From: Oscheius tipulae
Taxonomy: Eukaryota > Nematoda > Chromadorea > Rhabditida > Rhabditidae
NCBI GenBank assembly: GCA_037178975.1
Contig: JASJZH010000005.1
Location: 3,968,001-4,032,000 of the forward strand
DNA: 64,000 bases
Reading direction: 5' to 3'
Position numbers and translations under genes: made by a program. Numbering within the stretch: position 1 is the first letter of the stretch; each line of letters begins with the position of its first letter. This document shows, in pieces, positions 8,832 to 20,200 of the stretch. The notes beneath the pieces were generated by a model. That model had not been told where the DNA came from. It ran no database searches and saw nothing but the letters and a program-made list of their open reading frames with translations.

Positions 8832-10876
8832 ATGGATTTAGCTGTTGGAGCTGCTACGACGGTCGGACTGGGCTATGCAGGATATTCCTATCTCCGGTAG
8901 GGTTCTGTTTAGCTGCTAACTTGAAAAAGTTCAGACGACACCGAAAAGTGGAGGTGAACTGCTGGTTCTGCAACGAGAACAGCAGAGTATTGTGGCCGAA
9001 GCGCAATGATTTCGTCTGTCCGCATTGCGAGCAGTATAACGGCTTCACAAATAGCGGTGATTATGCGAAAAACGTCAATCAATTCGACAATCTGGGCAAA
9101 AGGTTGGATTCTTCAATTTTTGATCAAAAAATACCCCTTTTAGGTACTGCGTGAATGCGGAACAGGCTCCAGACGTCATTCCGAGCAACGACAACGGTCT
9201 CTGCGGCCTCTGCAACGCCAAGCAGCAAATAATCGTGGAAAAACTGGCCAACTTCGAGCCGAGCTCGGAGGAGAAGTTCAACGAAGAGTACGATACGTAC
9301 AAGTACAAGTTGGACCAGATGTATCCGCTGTGCAGTGACTGTTCCGTCACGACACACGAGAAGTTGCAACATGACAAGGTTGGATCCTTTCTTTTGCTTC
9401 AAATTCATGAGCCTAGATGGCCTACCGACATCTCCTAGACGTAAAGTACAAGCTGTTCCCTGTGATCAAGAGCGGGCTTCGGCATGCTGGTCGTCTCACA
9501 GCCAATGTAGAGATTCTTGTCTTAGTCATGTAATCAAGTTTTAGTTGGTAAAACGCCGTCGCCGTCACTTCTTCAGTGGAGGATCGACTACAGTCTTAGC
9601 CCACATGATCAGTCTCTTCCTAACCTGTGCCATCTTCTCCGCCCATTTCAACTTTCTCCAAGAGGTTTTTTTTTTCATTTTTTTACACGGCTAAAAAATG
9701 AATTCAGGACACCGACGTGGTCTTCGTTCCCTTCCCCACACCGCTACGTTTGCTCTTCTCCCACATGGTAAAATGGTCCGTCTATCTGACCATGGCCACT
9801 CTCATTGTGCATTTCACCGCCATGCATAACAATCAGAGTCGTGGAAACTTTCCGGACCTCCTCTTGCCGTTCATTCTGTTAGCTCACGAGGCCAGTTATC
9901 TCTTCAATGACACGGTCAGTTCTCCATTTTGGTACTTGGAAAGGATTTTAGGAAAGACGCGAGGACTTTGTCCTGTTCCGATGCGGAATCTCGGCCCTGG
10001 CAGCAGTCATGGCCCTGATTGTGGCCGTCGTTCCGAGGAAACCCATTCATCAATCGAAACCCAATCGTGTTTTCACCAGCGCCTTCTCCGTAGCTTCGAC
10101 TCCCGTCAGTCAGTGCAGTTCTCAAAACGTCACTATTCTCGAATCTTCTCTGCTCAAGGTTCATTCGCTTTGTAGAAATTCATCTGTTATCTTTTTTTTT
10201 TTTTTTAGAAATCTTCGCCATATTCCGACGTGTCGGCAACTACAACCCCGAAACTGACTAAACAAGTAGTTCGAGAGCGTTTCCAGTGGCGTGAACGTGA
10301 ACAGACGCCAGATCGAGTAGAACCGCGGCCGAGAAAGTTCCTCCTGGAGCAGATCAACCAGACGACCGAGGATATGGACTGGGAACCGTCTCCTGCCCCG
10401 TCTGTTATTAGTCTCAGCTCGTTCCATCAGTCCCGTCAGCCACAACCAGCTCGAAGTGCTCGCGAGACGACTCCTTCCCGGTTTCTGGCCGGCTCGCTGT
10501 CTGGTCTTTCGATTGTCGACGGCGGCAAGTCCCAGCGACGTAGCAATGCCTCGACGGCCAGGTCCTTCTTCGGGAATGGGACTGAAGTGAAGGCGCCGAG
10601 TTTCATGACCTCTGCCAGTCGAATGCGGCCACTTCAGCGACGAGGAGAAAAGGACGACTCGCCCAGGGCGGAATCGGTAAGACTTTTTACAAATCTTGTT
10701 CACAACGAAATTAGATATTCACTTCGGTCAGTCAACAGTCACGCGGCTCGTCGGGACATTCTGCGATCGCTCCAATTAACTACGGTCCGATCATCACGGT
10801 CATCGTTGTCGTTCTCTGCTTCAGTGTCGCCTTCAACATGGTCACTCTCTACTTCGCCTTCTACAACCGCAATTAG
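8832..10876 (+). CDS. Inner nuclear membrane protein SAMP1/TMEM201/NET5 homologue
   Basis: Nine exons (8832-8896, 8935-9102, 9144-9378, 9417-9506, 9545-9664, 9708-9914, 9952-10158, 10209-10676, 10715-10876) all join in phase and give about 573 aa. A short hydrophobic N-terminus is followed by an Ima1 N-terminal domain with four CxxC pairs (CWFCNE, CPHCEQY, GLCGLC, YPLCSDC). Then come several membrane helices (AHMISLFLTCAIFSAHFNFL, LFRCGISALAAVMALIVAVV), a long Ser/Arg-rich nucleoplasmic-type region and a last helix (PIITVIVVVLCFSVAFNMVT) just before the stop. This is the layout of SAMP1, which links the LINC complex and A-type lamins and associates with spindles. It starts 321 bp after the katanin-like gene, with ttttcag 13 bases before the ATG. 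Confidence 0.85.
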
Positions 10877-11447
10877 AATTTTCTACAATTACTGTGTACT
10901 TTATGCGTGTTTTATTCCAGATTATGTAGACAAATTGTGATCTCTCCTTTGCTTTGTTATTGTGTTTCTATTCTCGTTCTAATTATAGGTGCATATCATC
11001 CAGTTTCCTCCTTCTCCCTGTGCTCTATTCATGAACATCTCGATGACATTAAAACACATTTTATTTCTTCTCTTTGGTTGTATTCTACCGAGTTCTTGCT
11101 CATTTTTACCTTTACCCATTTGAAACCGAAGGTTGCGCCCATGTTGGTCCATATTGGCGTCTTTCTCGGCCCTAAAGACATGTGGCTGGTTCTCTGGCGC
11201 ACATTCAGTGGGTGGCTATTCGAATCCGGCCATCGATCGCCCCGGTTACACTGGTCTTATCTCCACTTTCGCCTTTTACCAGTTCCATTGCTTTATGCTT
11301 ATTTTTGATCTCCGTTAATGATTCATTTCTTTCATGTATCTCTCACTCTTCTTTCTTTGAATGTTTCCCTATAAATACGTCGTTTTTAGATATTGTTTAC
11401 CTGTCCCTCTCCTACCGTATGATTGCCGCCTTCTAACAACTAAGAGT
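10877..11447 (+). other. Intergenic, no gene seen
   Basis: T-rich sequence after the SAMP1 stop. Open frames here have no domain signature. Confidence 0.5.
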
Positions 11448-12829
11448 ATGATGATGTATGAAGGAAGTGGTCTCGAGGATGAGTCTATCGACGACTACGA
11501 ACAAGAGTACGAGGTCGAGAATGGTAGTCTACAAGGAAATACCCCGGTTCGTCTTAATTCTTATCTCTCTATTAATGTGGAATGGTGTCCGTCCGTCCGT
11601 GCGGCACCACGAGAAAAAAGCTGGCAAGTCATGGCGTGCCAAGAGTTAAAGTTGACAAGTGAGCTTTTTGGGAAACTCGGGAATTTATGTTAGCAAAGCG
11701 GCACAGCCGCCTGTTGTCAATGCTAAGTCAAGACTAAGGGGCCGCGAAGCTCTCGTAGACAGCTTGTTCCCAATAACTGCTCATTTTAGGCGTATTATCC
11801 GAAGTCGCAGACGAGCACGTCCAACGAGAGCGTCTATTCCCAAGAAATGAGCCATATTTCTCAAGAACAATACAAGCCAGGACCGTCAATTCGCCAAGTC
11901 TTCGAGGATCCGGAGATATTCGACATGCCGACAAATGGAGTCACTTGGAAACCGAGTGATCATGACTATGCCGCACACAAGCATGTAAGTCGTCACTCTT
12001 ACTCATATATCCCCTTATTCTTTCTCTTATTCCTCCTTTTCGAAAGCTCTTGTTCCCAGCTTTTTCTTTCAAAAATATTTGTTTGTTTTGTTTCGCTATT
12101 TCAAATAGATCCATCAGTAATTGCATAGTTCTTTTGGTTCGAACTTGTAGAAACTTGCCTCGGCTTACCAATACTGTTTTGATAAATATCAAAAGTGCTC
12201 CGCGCTTTCCGATTTAATAATGTATCTTCTGCGATCTAGGAAGGTTAGTTCCCGCTTTGTTTACTGCTCTTTTCCATCAGTACATACTACCTGGTTTTTC
12301 CATGTGTTTTACCATCCCGCGTCGCTTCTTTCTCTTCATTATCGATTTCTTCCACTATTCCCCTTATGCAATCAATAGCTTCCGACCACATTTTCGAAAT
12401 GTTTGTCTCTCGCTATCTTATTGCTCCCATGCTCTTTTCAAAGGTCAGAATTGCCCAGAACGTTGAAGAAAGCGCGAGTTTCTGATTCGAAAGTTAGCAG
12501 CATTCGCGAGGCGACGCCTGTTCCGAAACAGTTAGGGTCAGAGAGCGATCCCATGTGAAATGCACGGTAAAGGCAATGCCTCTACGAACTTTCTTTTTCA
12601 GGTAGAGACTCCTCTTCCTAAGGCTCAAGCTGCCACCGGACAAGCCGCTCAATCGCCTCCAATCACCTCGACAAGCAGCTCATCGTTGCCCAGCAGTTCT
12701 ACATCAAGTGATACGAATAGTGTTTCCGTGCCTACAAAAAAGGCTTCTATGATGGTTCCTGGTGCAATAGTTCCCACGCTGCAATTGCCTATGACTAGGA
12801 TTCCGAAAAAGAAAAAGGAACTGAACATT
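11448..12829 (+). CDS. Upstream coding exons, probable N-terminal extension of the PNUTS-like gene
   Basis: Four well-formed exons: 11448-11546 (starts MMMYEGSGLEDESIDDYE), 11790-11984 (acidic/polar, includes GPSIRQVFEDPEIFDMP), 12151-12243 (helical, KLASAYQYCFDKYQ) and 12602-12829 (Ser/Pro-rich, ends TRIPKKKKELNI). All junctions are phase 0. A further short exon near 12448-12492 is possible but its phase does not fit cleanly. I do not recognise these domains. The last exon is separated from the PNUTS TFIIS-like N-domain only by a 31-nt (or 25-nt) GT...AG gap that keeps the frame, so this may be one gene with an N-terminal extension. A separate upstream gene in the same operon is the alternative. 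Repeat copy B lies in the first intron. Confidence 0.5.
11575..11788 (+). repeat. Interspersed repeat family, copy B (intronic)
   Basis: More diverged than copies A and C. Shares TGTCCGTCCGTCCG, a GGCAAGTCATGGCGTGCC-like block, TTAGCAAAGCGGC-ACA-GCCGCCTGT (the same hairpin with another loop), GTCAATGCTAAGTCAA and GCCGCGAAGCTCTCGTAGAC. The last block also appears in copy C as GCTGCGAAGCTGCCGTCGGC. It sits in the intron 11547-11789. Confidence 0.65.
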
Positions 12830-12860
12830 GTAATGTACGTTTCGGAGTCGAGAGGATGAG

Positions 12861-15578
12861 ATAGAAGGAGGAACCGTTGACCCCAGAGAATATCTGCTTG
12901 ATCGAATGATTTGCGGAGAGACGGTTCCGGTGTCTATCGTCGTCGTTTTTCCATTCTTTCACCAACCGTATCTATAAGCAATTTTAGGCAGCTGGACAAT
13001 GTCGATATCACAAGTGAGGATGGATGGAAGCGGGCGTACACGCTATTCCAGCAGGTAGAAAAGGCTAACGACATACCACAGATAGTTCAACTTCTCAAGA
13101 CCTACCTCCAGGTAAGATTTTGTTATGATTACATCATGGATCAACCAGGAACTTCCAAATGATCACTAACTTTCATTTCCAGGCAGATACAGCCCTTCTA
13201 ACGGCCCGTCTCCAGGAGAATAGCAACGAAACCGCCAAGCTGGTCAGAAAATTGTCCAAGAACCACGAGAACGATGAGGTTAAAACGCTGGCCACTCAGT
13301 GTGTTTCCAAGTGGAAGAAGGAGTTGAAGGTGAAGGAAGACAAATCCAAGAAGAGGTAGTTTTCTTGACATTCAGACGAAAATCTTGATTTTAGTGTTGC
13401 GGACGATAAACCAAAGAAGTCTGAAAAGCGTCGCCTGTCGGACGAGAACGAGAAGAAAAAGGTTAAGAAGACATCCAAAGGTAAGCACTCTTCTCTCATT
13501 AGATTCATCAACTAATCGCCAACTTTCAGGTCCTTTTTTCACTTTGCACACGACCGCAGGGCCGAGGAGACCTCTCGCTTATTTCTTATTTCCCACTCGG
13601 GCTGCCCCATTTTCTTCCTGTTGTTTTTATTATTGTTCGTTTTACATAAACTCGCTGTTTATGTCAGAGAAAAGAGAAGTTGACGCAGAGATCTGAGAGA
13701 ACGTTGGCTGCTGACAGTATGTCGAATCGCTAGAAGTTGAACCTTTGCAAAGACGAATGCTACGTAAGACTCTGAGAGAGTCGCAGCTATCCAAAGCATC
13801 TAGTATGTGAACGTTCATGTCGATCAGTCGTAGTGTTGAAAGTCGCGCGTTTTCACGCCCCAGATTACTGTAGTCTTTCAGAATAAGCGAGAGGTCTTCG
13901 AAGGTTCATGTTGGTTGTTTTCCCTACATATTTCTTTGTATTTCAAGTGCTAAACGTTGATTTTAGATGAGGAATCACCGGAAGCGAAGAAGAGAAAGGT
14001 GGAGGAGACGAAGAAGGTTCCAGTCAAGTCGGGATTCATGGATGCGCTCGCATCGGCTGCCGAAGTACCGAAGAAGAAGCCGATCACGAGAAAGAAGCCC
14101 GATCCGAAACCCTGCGATCCGCTGTCTCTTTTGGATCTGATTGATGAGAAGAAGAACAAGCCCGTGGAGCCAATGTCCTCGTTCTCTGCAGCCCCTCAGC
14201 GTAAGAGCCCTACTCCCCCTCGCGGCGAGGACGACATTCCGGTCAAACTGAATCGCAAGATCAAGTTTGCGGATGAAATGGGAAAGGAGATGGTCGAAAT
14301 CCGCTACTTTGAGGTCGAAGAGGGTGAGAGAAGTGAGTTTTCCCTTCTTTTTTTTCATATCTAATTTTGATTTTTAGTGAATGTGACCCGAATGACGCCG
14401 GAAGACATGAAGCATCACGAGGCCATGATGGAGCGCAAGTTCAAGCAGGACACACTGCGTGATGTTGAGGAGGAAGAAGAGAAAGAGATCTCATGGCGTT
14501 GTCTGCCAGTTGCTCTGTCCAGCGACGAACAAAAGTATCTGGAGGAGCGAGGCAGCAAGAGTGAGGCCAAGTTGGAAGAAGAAAAACGTCAGGCCAGCAG
14601 TCTTCGTGCCTTCTGTGACCCGACTCAAGTCTTCTACATCACTGCCGATCCGGAAGGCTATGATCCTCGCTATGTTCCTCCCGAGCCCATTCTGATTCCC
14701 TTCTACACGCCAGAAGAAGTTCAAAAGATGAAGCAGCCCGTCTTGTCTGTCCCAGCGCCCGTTACTGTTCACACACCAACAGCAGTGGCTACTACTGCTC
14801 CTGCTCCGGAGGCCGAGAAAAGTGCCGGCCTGCCGGAGAATCTGAGGGCTCTATTGGATGGACTGAAGTCAAGGGGAATTGTGAGTGGTGACGGTGAGAG
14901 CAGCAGCTCGACCATGTTTAATAGTCTGACTTTCCCGCAGCCTGTCGTTCCCAACTACACACAGGCTCCCATCGCCCAATCTCAATATCAACAGGTATTT
15001 GTTATTTTGTTCATAAATTGAACGTCGTTTTAGACTTCTCAACAAAACTTCCAACAGTACCAGCCTCAGATCAATCAGTTTCAACAACAACAGCAGCCGT
15101 TGTATGCTCCTCCTTCTATCCAGCAGCAGCAGCATTTTGTTCATCGACCACCGCAGCAGCAGAGACCGGGCCCAAGCGAGCAGTGGGGACGTCAGCCGCA
15201 TCGTCTTTGTCGTCAATTCCAGTCTGGACACTGTCGCTACGGAGACCAGTGTCGGTTCTCGCACGATCTGAGTTTGACTCGTCCGTCGGATAACAACCGA
15301 TTCCGTGGCTCGTCAGATCGTGGTCGTCAGCCATTCGAGAGAAGAGATTTCCGCGATAGAAGGGGCTTTGGAGGTGATAGAGATCATCGAGAAGATAGAT
15401 CGAGGTAGGGTTCTGTTCTTTAATCGTATTGTAAATCAGTACTTGCAGAGATAGAGAGAGTAGACACGAAGGAGGATCGCCGCCTCGATCGGCCCAATCG
15501 CCAAACATTCGTAGTCCGACTCTTCTCTCCCCGAGAACCACAGAACCTACAGTAATACCATCAGAGAGAGCGGATTGA
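12861..15578 (+). CDS. PP1 nuclear targeting subunit PNUTS/PPP1R10 homologue
   Basis: Exons about 12861-12931, 12988-13111, 13183-13355, 13395-13480, 13967-14332, 14378-14994, 15034-15404 and 15449-15578. N-terminal TFIIS/LW-type helical domain: VDPREYLLDRM, EDGWKRAYTLFQQVEKAN, ETAKLVRKLSKNHEND, LATQCVSKWKKEL. Then a Lys-rich linker, the PP1-docking RVxF-type motif with its context (NRKIKFADEMGKEM, IRYFEVEEGER), a Pro/Gln-rich region and a C-terminal CCCH zinc finger (CRQFQSGHCRYGDQCRFSH, spacing 7-5-3) followed by Arg/Gly-rich repeats. This order is specific to PNUTS, the scaffold that brings PP1 to RNA polymerase II for termination. The donor of the first exon (GT/gtctat) is non-ideal. See the upstream exons for the uncertain N-terminus. 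Confidence 0.85.
13481..13966 (+). other. Long intron of the PNUTS-like gene
   Basis: A 486-nt intron, about ten times the local norm. No internal gene or repeat was recognised. Confidence 0.6.
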
Positions 15579-15878
15579 CCGTCTCTCTCTTCCTTCCCAA
15601 ATATACACATTCTCAAACGGGTTAGATTGATATAAAGTTTATTTTTGTGGACATTTTCTCTCTAGTCTCTCCCTCTCTCGTACTCTTCTTTATTACCCTC
15701 ATTTCGTCCCGGTTTTTCGTCTGCCTTGTCCCTTTTTCCACGAAATTCTTTCTCTCTCGTTTTACTGCCTCTGTCTCTTGCGAGAGAGCAGTCTCTTTGT
15801 GTGATATTGCTCGAAAATTGTGATGTTTATAGATGGGTATATGCAAAATGAATTAATGTTAAAAGTAGGTACAAATAT
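15579..15878. other. Convergent 3' region
   Basis: Shared by PNUTS (+) and the HAD phosphatase (-). Contains CT-rich runs and no gene. Confidence 0.5.
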
Positions 15879-18004
15879 TTATAGATTCATCTGTGCCAGC
15901 TGGAGAAAGGAGCATTTGTAGGATGGTCGTCGGTCGAGCTGACCCTCTTCGTAGTACCGTCTCCAGTCCATTTCACTATGAACACCTGTCCCGATCATCA
16001 GACAGCTGTCAATTCCTAGTCCGTTGGCCATCTGAACAGGGTTTGAAGAAGAAAAGATAGTCAATTACAATGAAATCAGTGTTCAAGTTGTCTCCGAACA
16101 TGATGGCCTTTTCCAGATTGTACGTTTTCTTCAGGTAGTTGTTCAGATTCGCGCTAGGTTTACCGTAACCCGTGGCATTTCGACCGGTTATCAGTTTTAT
16201 CGCTTCCTGAATAGATGAGCATGGAACAGTTGAGAATATCCTTACGTAGAAACTGCCTCCGTCGCTGAAGATCAGATGCTGTTCTCCTCTCCAGGAGGCG
16301 TCTGTGGAGAGAATGTAGAATTGGACCTGAAGGGGAGGTTTTAGAAATAAAAATGATTCTGACAGTTTGCAGTCATAGTCAGAAAACGTAGAGATAGAAT
16401 GACTGGACAGAAAAATCGCTAGTGTTGGTTCAGATTGGCTCAGTTGTCCGAACTATGGCAGTGTCTAGGAGAATCTACTCGCTAGGAAATCTCGTCCATC
16501 TAGGAACAGAATCTGATAGTTTGAAGATGTACGGAGGGCAAAGGAAGGACGGAAAAGAAGCATGGGTCTATCATAAACGTTGAGACAAAGAGTAGACCTC
16601 ATAAGACTCCAATTCTTTCTAGCTACCTTGCAACTAATTCTGACAATCTAGTAAAAGATTAAGTCTTATCTGTCGTCTTAATATTATAGTGGGAGAATGT
16701 TCTCATGGGAAACTATTAGGGGAGTCAGCAACCCTCTACTACTGTAGAAACACAAACCTCGGGTCTGGCCAAGATGTTAGCAATCCTGTCTATCGCCTCC
16801 ATGTCGTAGTCACTCCAGCTGTCGACTATCACAACTTCAGGATGTTCCTAAATAATTTGTTTCTTTTTTTTTGAAGTTCTAGTTCGAGAAGTAGTCTGGA
16901 TGACTGTCTTCTGAACCTAACCAGGGTCGTGTAACCAAAGAGAGAGGGACAGATTTATACTTACTAACAGAGCGTATAAGAGTGCAATAGCATAAGCAAC
17001 AAAAGCGACCTCAGACAGACCTTCATCCCTCGAGAGAATACTAGAATCATGTGTAGAATCATGTATGTGCAACCTTCATCCGTTCCTGTACACGTGAATT
17101 CTCATGTGGGCACGGGCCCTGAGGGCGGGGCATACAGGGAGAGAATGCGCTCGGGCCTAACAGATTCTGAACTCACATTGAGTGTAGCCAAGATCCCTGC
17201 AGTACTAGTAGTCGACCCCCGAGTATGATTCCAAGCTGTGTTCAACAAGATAGCTCCATTCTCTTGTAGCCAGTTGAGGACAGGAGGTGGAGCCAGAGCC
17301 AGCACCTTCTTTCCTTTCAGGCTGATGCTCTCATAATTCTGGAGAACGACGAGAGGAATGACAATATGAGAGGCGTCCACTCCGATGTTCATGCTCTTCG
17401 CCCGGTCTGCTGGCAGAGTCCAGTCGCTGTTCGAAACTATTATTACCTTAATAATCGTCTCATCAAGTCCAGAGTTATCTTACAGTCTTGTTCTTAGCTC
17501 TCAGCTGTTGAATGAGCTCTGTACTTCCTGGCACATAACCGTCTCCGTTCTTCAGAGTTCCGTCCACGTCGAAGAGAAACGTTTCGTAGTTTTCTAGTTG
17601 AACAGGAGAGAGCCATTGTAGCTGAAACTAATTGTGTTTCAAATGAGAGAGATACTGACATTGACGTAGGGCGGTTTACGTGTTGTTAAGAAGATCTCAG
17701 TCAGGTTCAAACTGAAATAGAATGGTTTGGATTGGACAGTTTGGTTCCGAGTCTCAATGACCCATAGATGGTATCTAGTTGTTCACTTGAACTTGACCCA
17801 TACTAACCTCTCAAACTGGTAGTAGAAAATTGCAACTAGACACAGAGTGGCTATACTGACGATGAGTGCTAGGATTGATAGGATGGTAGAAAATATTGTC
17901 GACCCTAAAAGTTTATACAGTTACAAATGAAGACCCTCACCTCGACACGAAGCGCTCCCTCCCAATTCGAGCATGTGTTTGCTCGAATTCTCGGAAGAGG
18001 TCAT
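15879..18004 (-). CDS. Membrane-anchored HAD-superfamily (NagD/class IIA) phosphatase
   Basis: Nine minus-strand exons (18004-17941, 17904-17808, 17711-17660, 17621-17484, 17446-17177, 16847-16758, 16326-16246, 16206-16069, 16031-15879) join in phase, 360 aa. A short Ser-rich head is followed by one membrane helix (ILALIVSIATLCLVAIFYYQ), so it is probably a type II anchored enzyme. HAD motif I is FLFDVDGTL, with the nucleophile Asp and acid/base Asp. Motif II lies in IIVSNSDW, and motif IV is GDNLNTDFI, binding Mg2+. A class IIA cap lies between, and GYGKPSANL supplies the usual motif III lysine. NagD-type enzymes dephosphorylate small phosphoesters; the substrate here cannot be told. An acceptor (tttcag) nine bases before the ATG suggests trans-splicing. 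Confidence 0.8.
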
Positions 18005-19882
18005 GGGAGAGGTCTGAAACCAACGATAAATAATGGAATTAGCTCAAAATCAAACAGTCTCTCCCGAAGAGGAGAGAAAGTGGTACCACGGAAGCGCTAG
18101 ACAAACTTTACACCATCGGGAATAGATGGGAGGAGGCAGGAGGTGAGAGGTTGATTAATTTAGGGGTGGGATCCTGATTCGATCTGTACTCCTCAAGGGA
18201 ACCAAGTCACATTGTCTCTGTTTATTGTTCCCATTACTAATTGTTAGTCAACATACAATGGAAATGCCGCGAAAAAATACAACCGTAAAAAGGTGTAGCA
18301 AGCATGATTTCCGCGAACTTATGCTAAAACTGAATAGGCTGATTGTGGGTGGCAATCAAAGTCTACTTCTCGGAAGTGAGGTCAAAGTATCCAGGAGTCA
18401 ATTCCGACAATCTATCTTCGGTTTCTTTGCAAACGGATGTATGGGGGAAGGATATCAAGTGTCTAATTTGGACGGAAATCATATGGGTCGGAAGAAGAAG
18501 TGATAACAGACATATTGAGTCAATCAACTGACCGCACACAAGTCGAGTTGACCATTCGATTGTACCGAACAAATGGTAGCTGGCCCGTATTGACACCCGG
18601 ATTATATGGGGTGGGTGCGACCTCTCTTCGATTAAACATAGCATTTGAAAACGAGAGGTAACTGATTGGGTCACATCATACTTATCAGAAACTATAGACG
18701 GCTACGATAGCACAATAGTCTTCCCTAAGGATAGTTTAGATCCCGTTCTACTCTGTAAAGTTTCAGGGGTGTTATTCTTTCTCGCTCCAAACGTAGCCCC
18801 AGGCGACGTTCCTCAGTCTCCATCCACTCTTGCAAAAAGGAAAATTCTCCTCTCCCATTAGCTCCTCGTCGTAAAATCTGACCCTCTGTATGCATTGTCA
18901 AATGCATTGTGTGTGTGAATTCTAATTAATGGTTCTTCCAGGTTAGTATCGAAGAGAAGCTTAACCAAATAGGACTCTCCAACAGCTCCTCTCAACCATT
19001 CAATGAGGACAGTCTCCAAACTCTCGCAGCTCCTCGACATACCCGCAAAAAAAAGAGTCTTTGACAGAAGTGGACCACCGGTCATGATGCAGCTTCGATC
19101 ATGACGATGAAGAATCCGTCATGCGAAATCGTTACATAGGATCAATAAACCTTAGTTTTACTTTTGTTCTCGTGTTGAACTCGTCTCCAATCCCTATGAT
19201 CTCCTCTCGAGGACAGTTTGTTCCGATTAAAAATTGAGTGTAAATGGTTATCAGCAGATGCGATCTCGCGATTTGGTCGCAGACTTGAAGGACAAGTGTC
19301 GACAAAGAAGGTGAGAGTTAGCGCATTTTTTTTGAAGACTGATTTAGAACAGTGTAGTAGGTCAGCTGGACACGAATAGACTACTGAAGGTAAAATAGAA
19401 ATTTTGATACAACGGCAAATAGCCAGAAACGTCTCGTTCCGTGAGACCGTTGTAAGAAAGTTCATTGGAACTTCTTTCTTATACTCCTATCGTAAACCAA
19501 GAGCAAGTGGGCATAGCTCTTGAAAAAAAGGCTTTAAATCAAGCTCGAAACCATCAGTGCATTCATTGTTGTCAACAGAATCAAGTTTTCTAAGCCTACC
19601 ATTTCTGAATTTACAATTCGAGCTGGTGCCCTCGTACTGTCTCGGAACCAGAGAGATTCAATTGACCCATATTCAAAGGAAAGAAGCCCTGTTGTGACAC
19701 TTTTCGACGACCTTCCGATGGAATCCGTGCCCAGAGGGCCCTCGGAGATAGTATCTTCGTCTGTTGCGCAACGTCAGACAAGTTCTTTTCAACTGCCTCT
19801 ACTGTTGGTACTTGTTTCTCCCGGCATACAATACAGATCGTAGAAAGATTCCCGTCTTGTCAAGTTCCTTCCTCCAGACTCT
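18005..19882. other. Gene-poor stretch
   Basis: About 1.9 kb upstream of the HAD gene with only short unsupported frames and no RNA gene. Presumably promoter and intergenic DNA. Confidence 0.45.
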
Positions 19883-20200
19883 TTATGGCTCCCAAAATAC
19901 ACAAGGCTGCTGCCATTGTTGAATCAGCGTTCTCCTTTTAACCCAGAGTACCCTCGACTGGATTGGCTGATTTATGCTGATGCTGCGGCTTATCGACATC
20001 AATTTCGACGATGTCTTGTTTTCTTTATCCCCTTTCTTTTGAAGGACACTGGACGGATCTGGTCCTTGTTTTCGGGATATTCTCTTCTTGCTTCTCGAGG
20101 GCGATGTAATGGGAGTCTTGGAGCGGCCGAGATCCAGTGTAATCCAGGCTTCGTGATCCGGAGTATACTTTTTCGAAGACCTCATTTTTCTCTCCTCCAA
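19883..20200 (-). CDS. Candidate orphan exon, Ser/Lys-rich
   Basis: A minus-strand open frame with gene-like codon choice reads MRSSKKYTPDHEAWITLDLG, then RSKTPITSPSRSKKRIS and KKGDKENKTSSKLM. A possible donor (AGG/gtactc) follows INQPIQSR. No similarity or partner exon was recognised, and a second frame on the same strand is also open, so chance is a real possibility. Confidence 0.25.
   Translation of the reverse strand: MEERKMRSSKKYTPDHEAWITLDLGRSKTPITSPSRSKKRISRKQGPDPSSVLQKKGDKENKTSSKLMSISRSISINQPIQSRVLWVKRRTLIQQWQQPCVFWEP

Noticed and set aside
10161-10703. 180-codon minus-strand open frame
   Set aside because: Antisense of the Ser/Arg-rich SAMP1 exon, which continues a consistent nine-exon gene.
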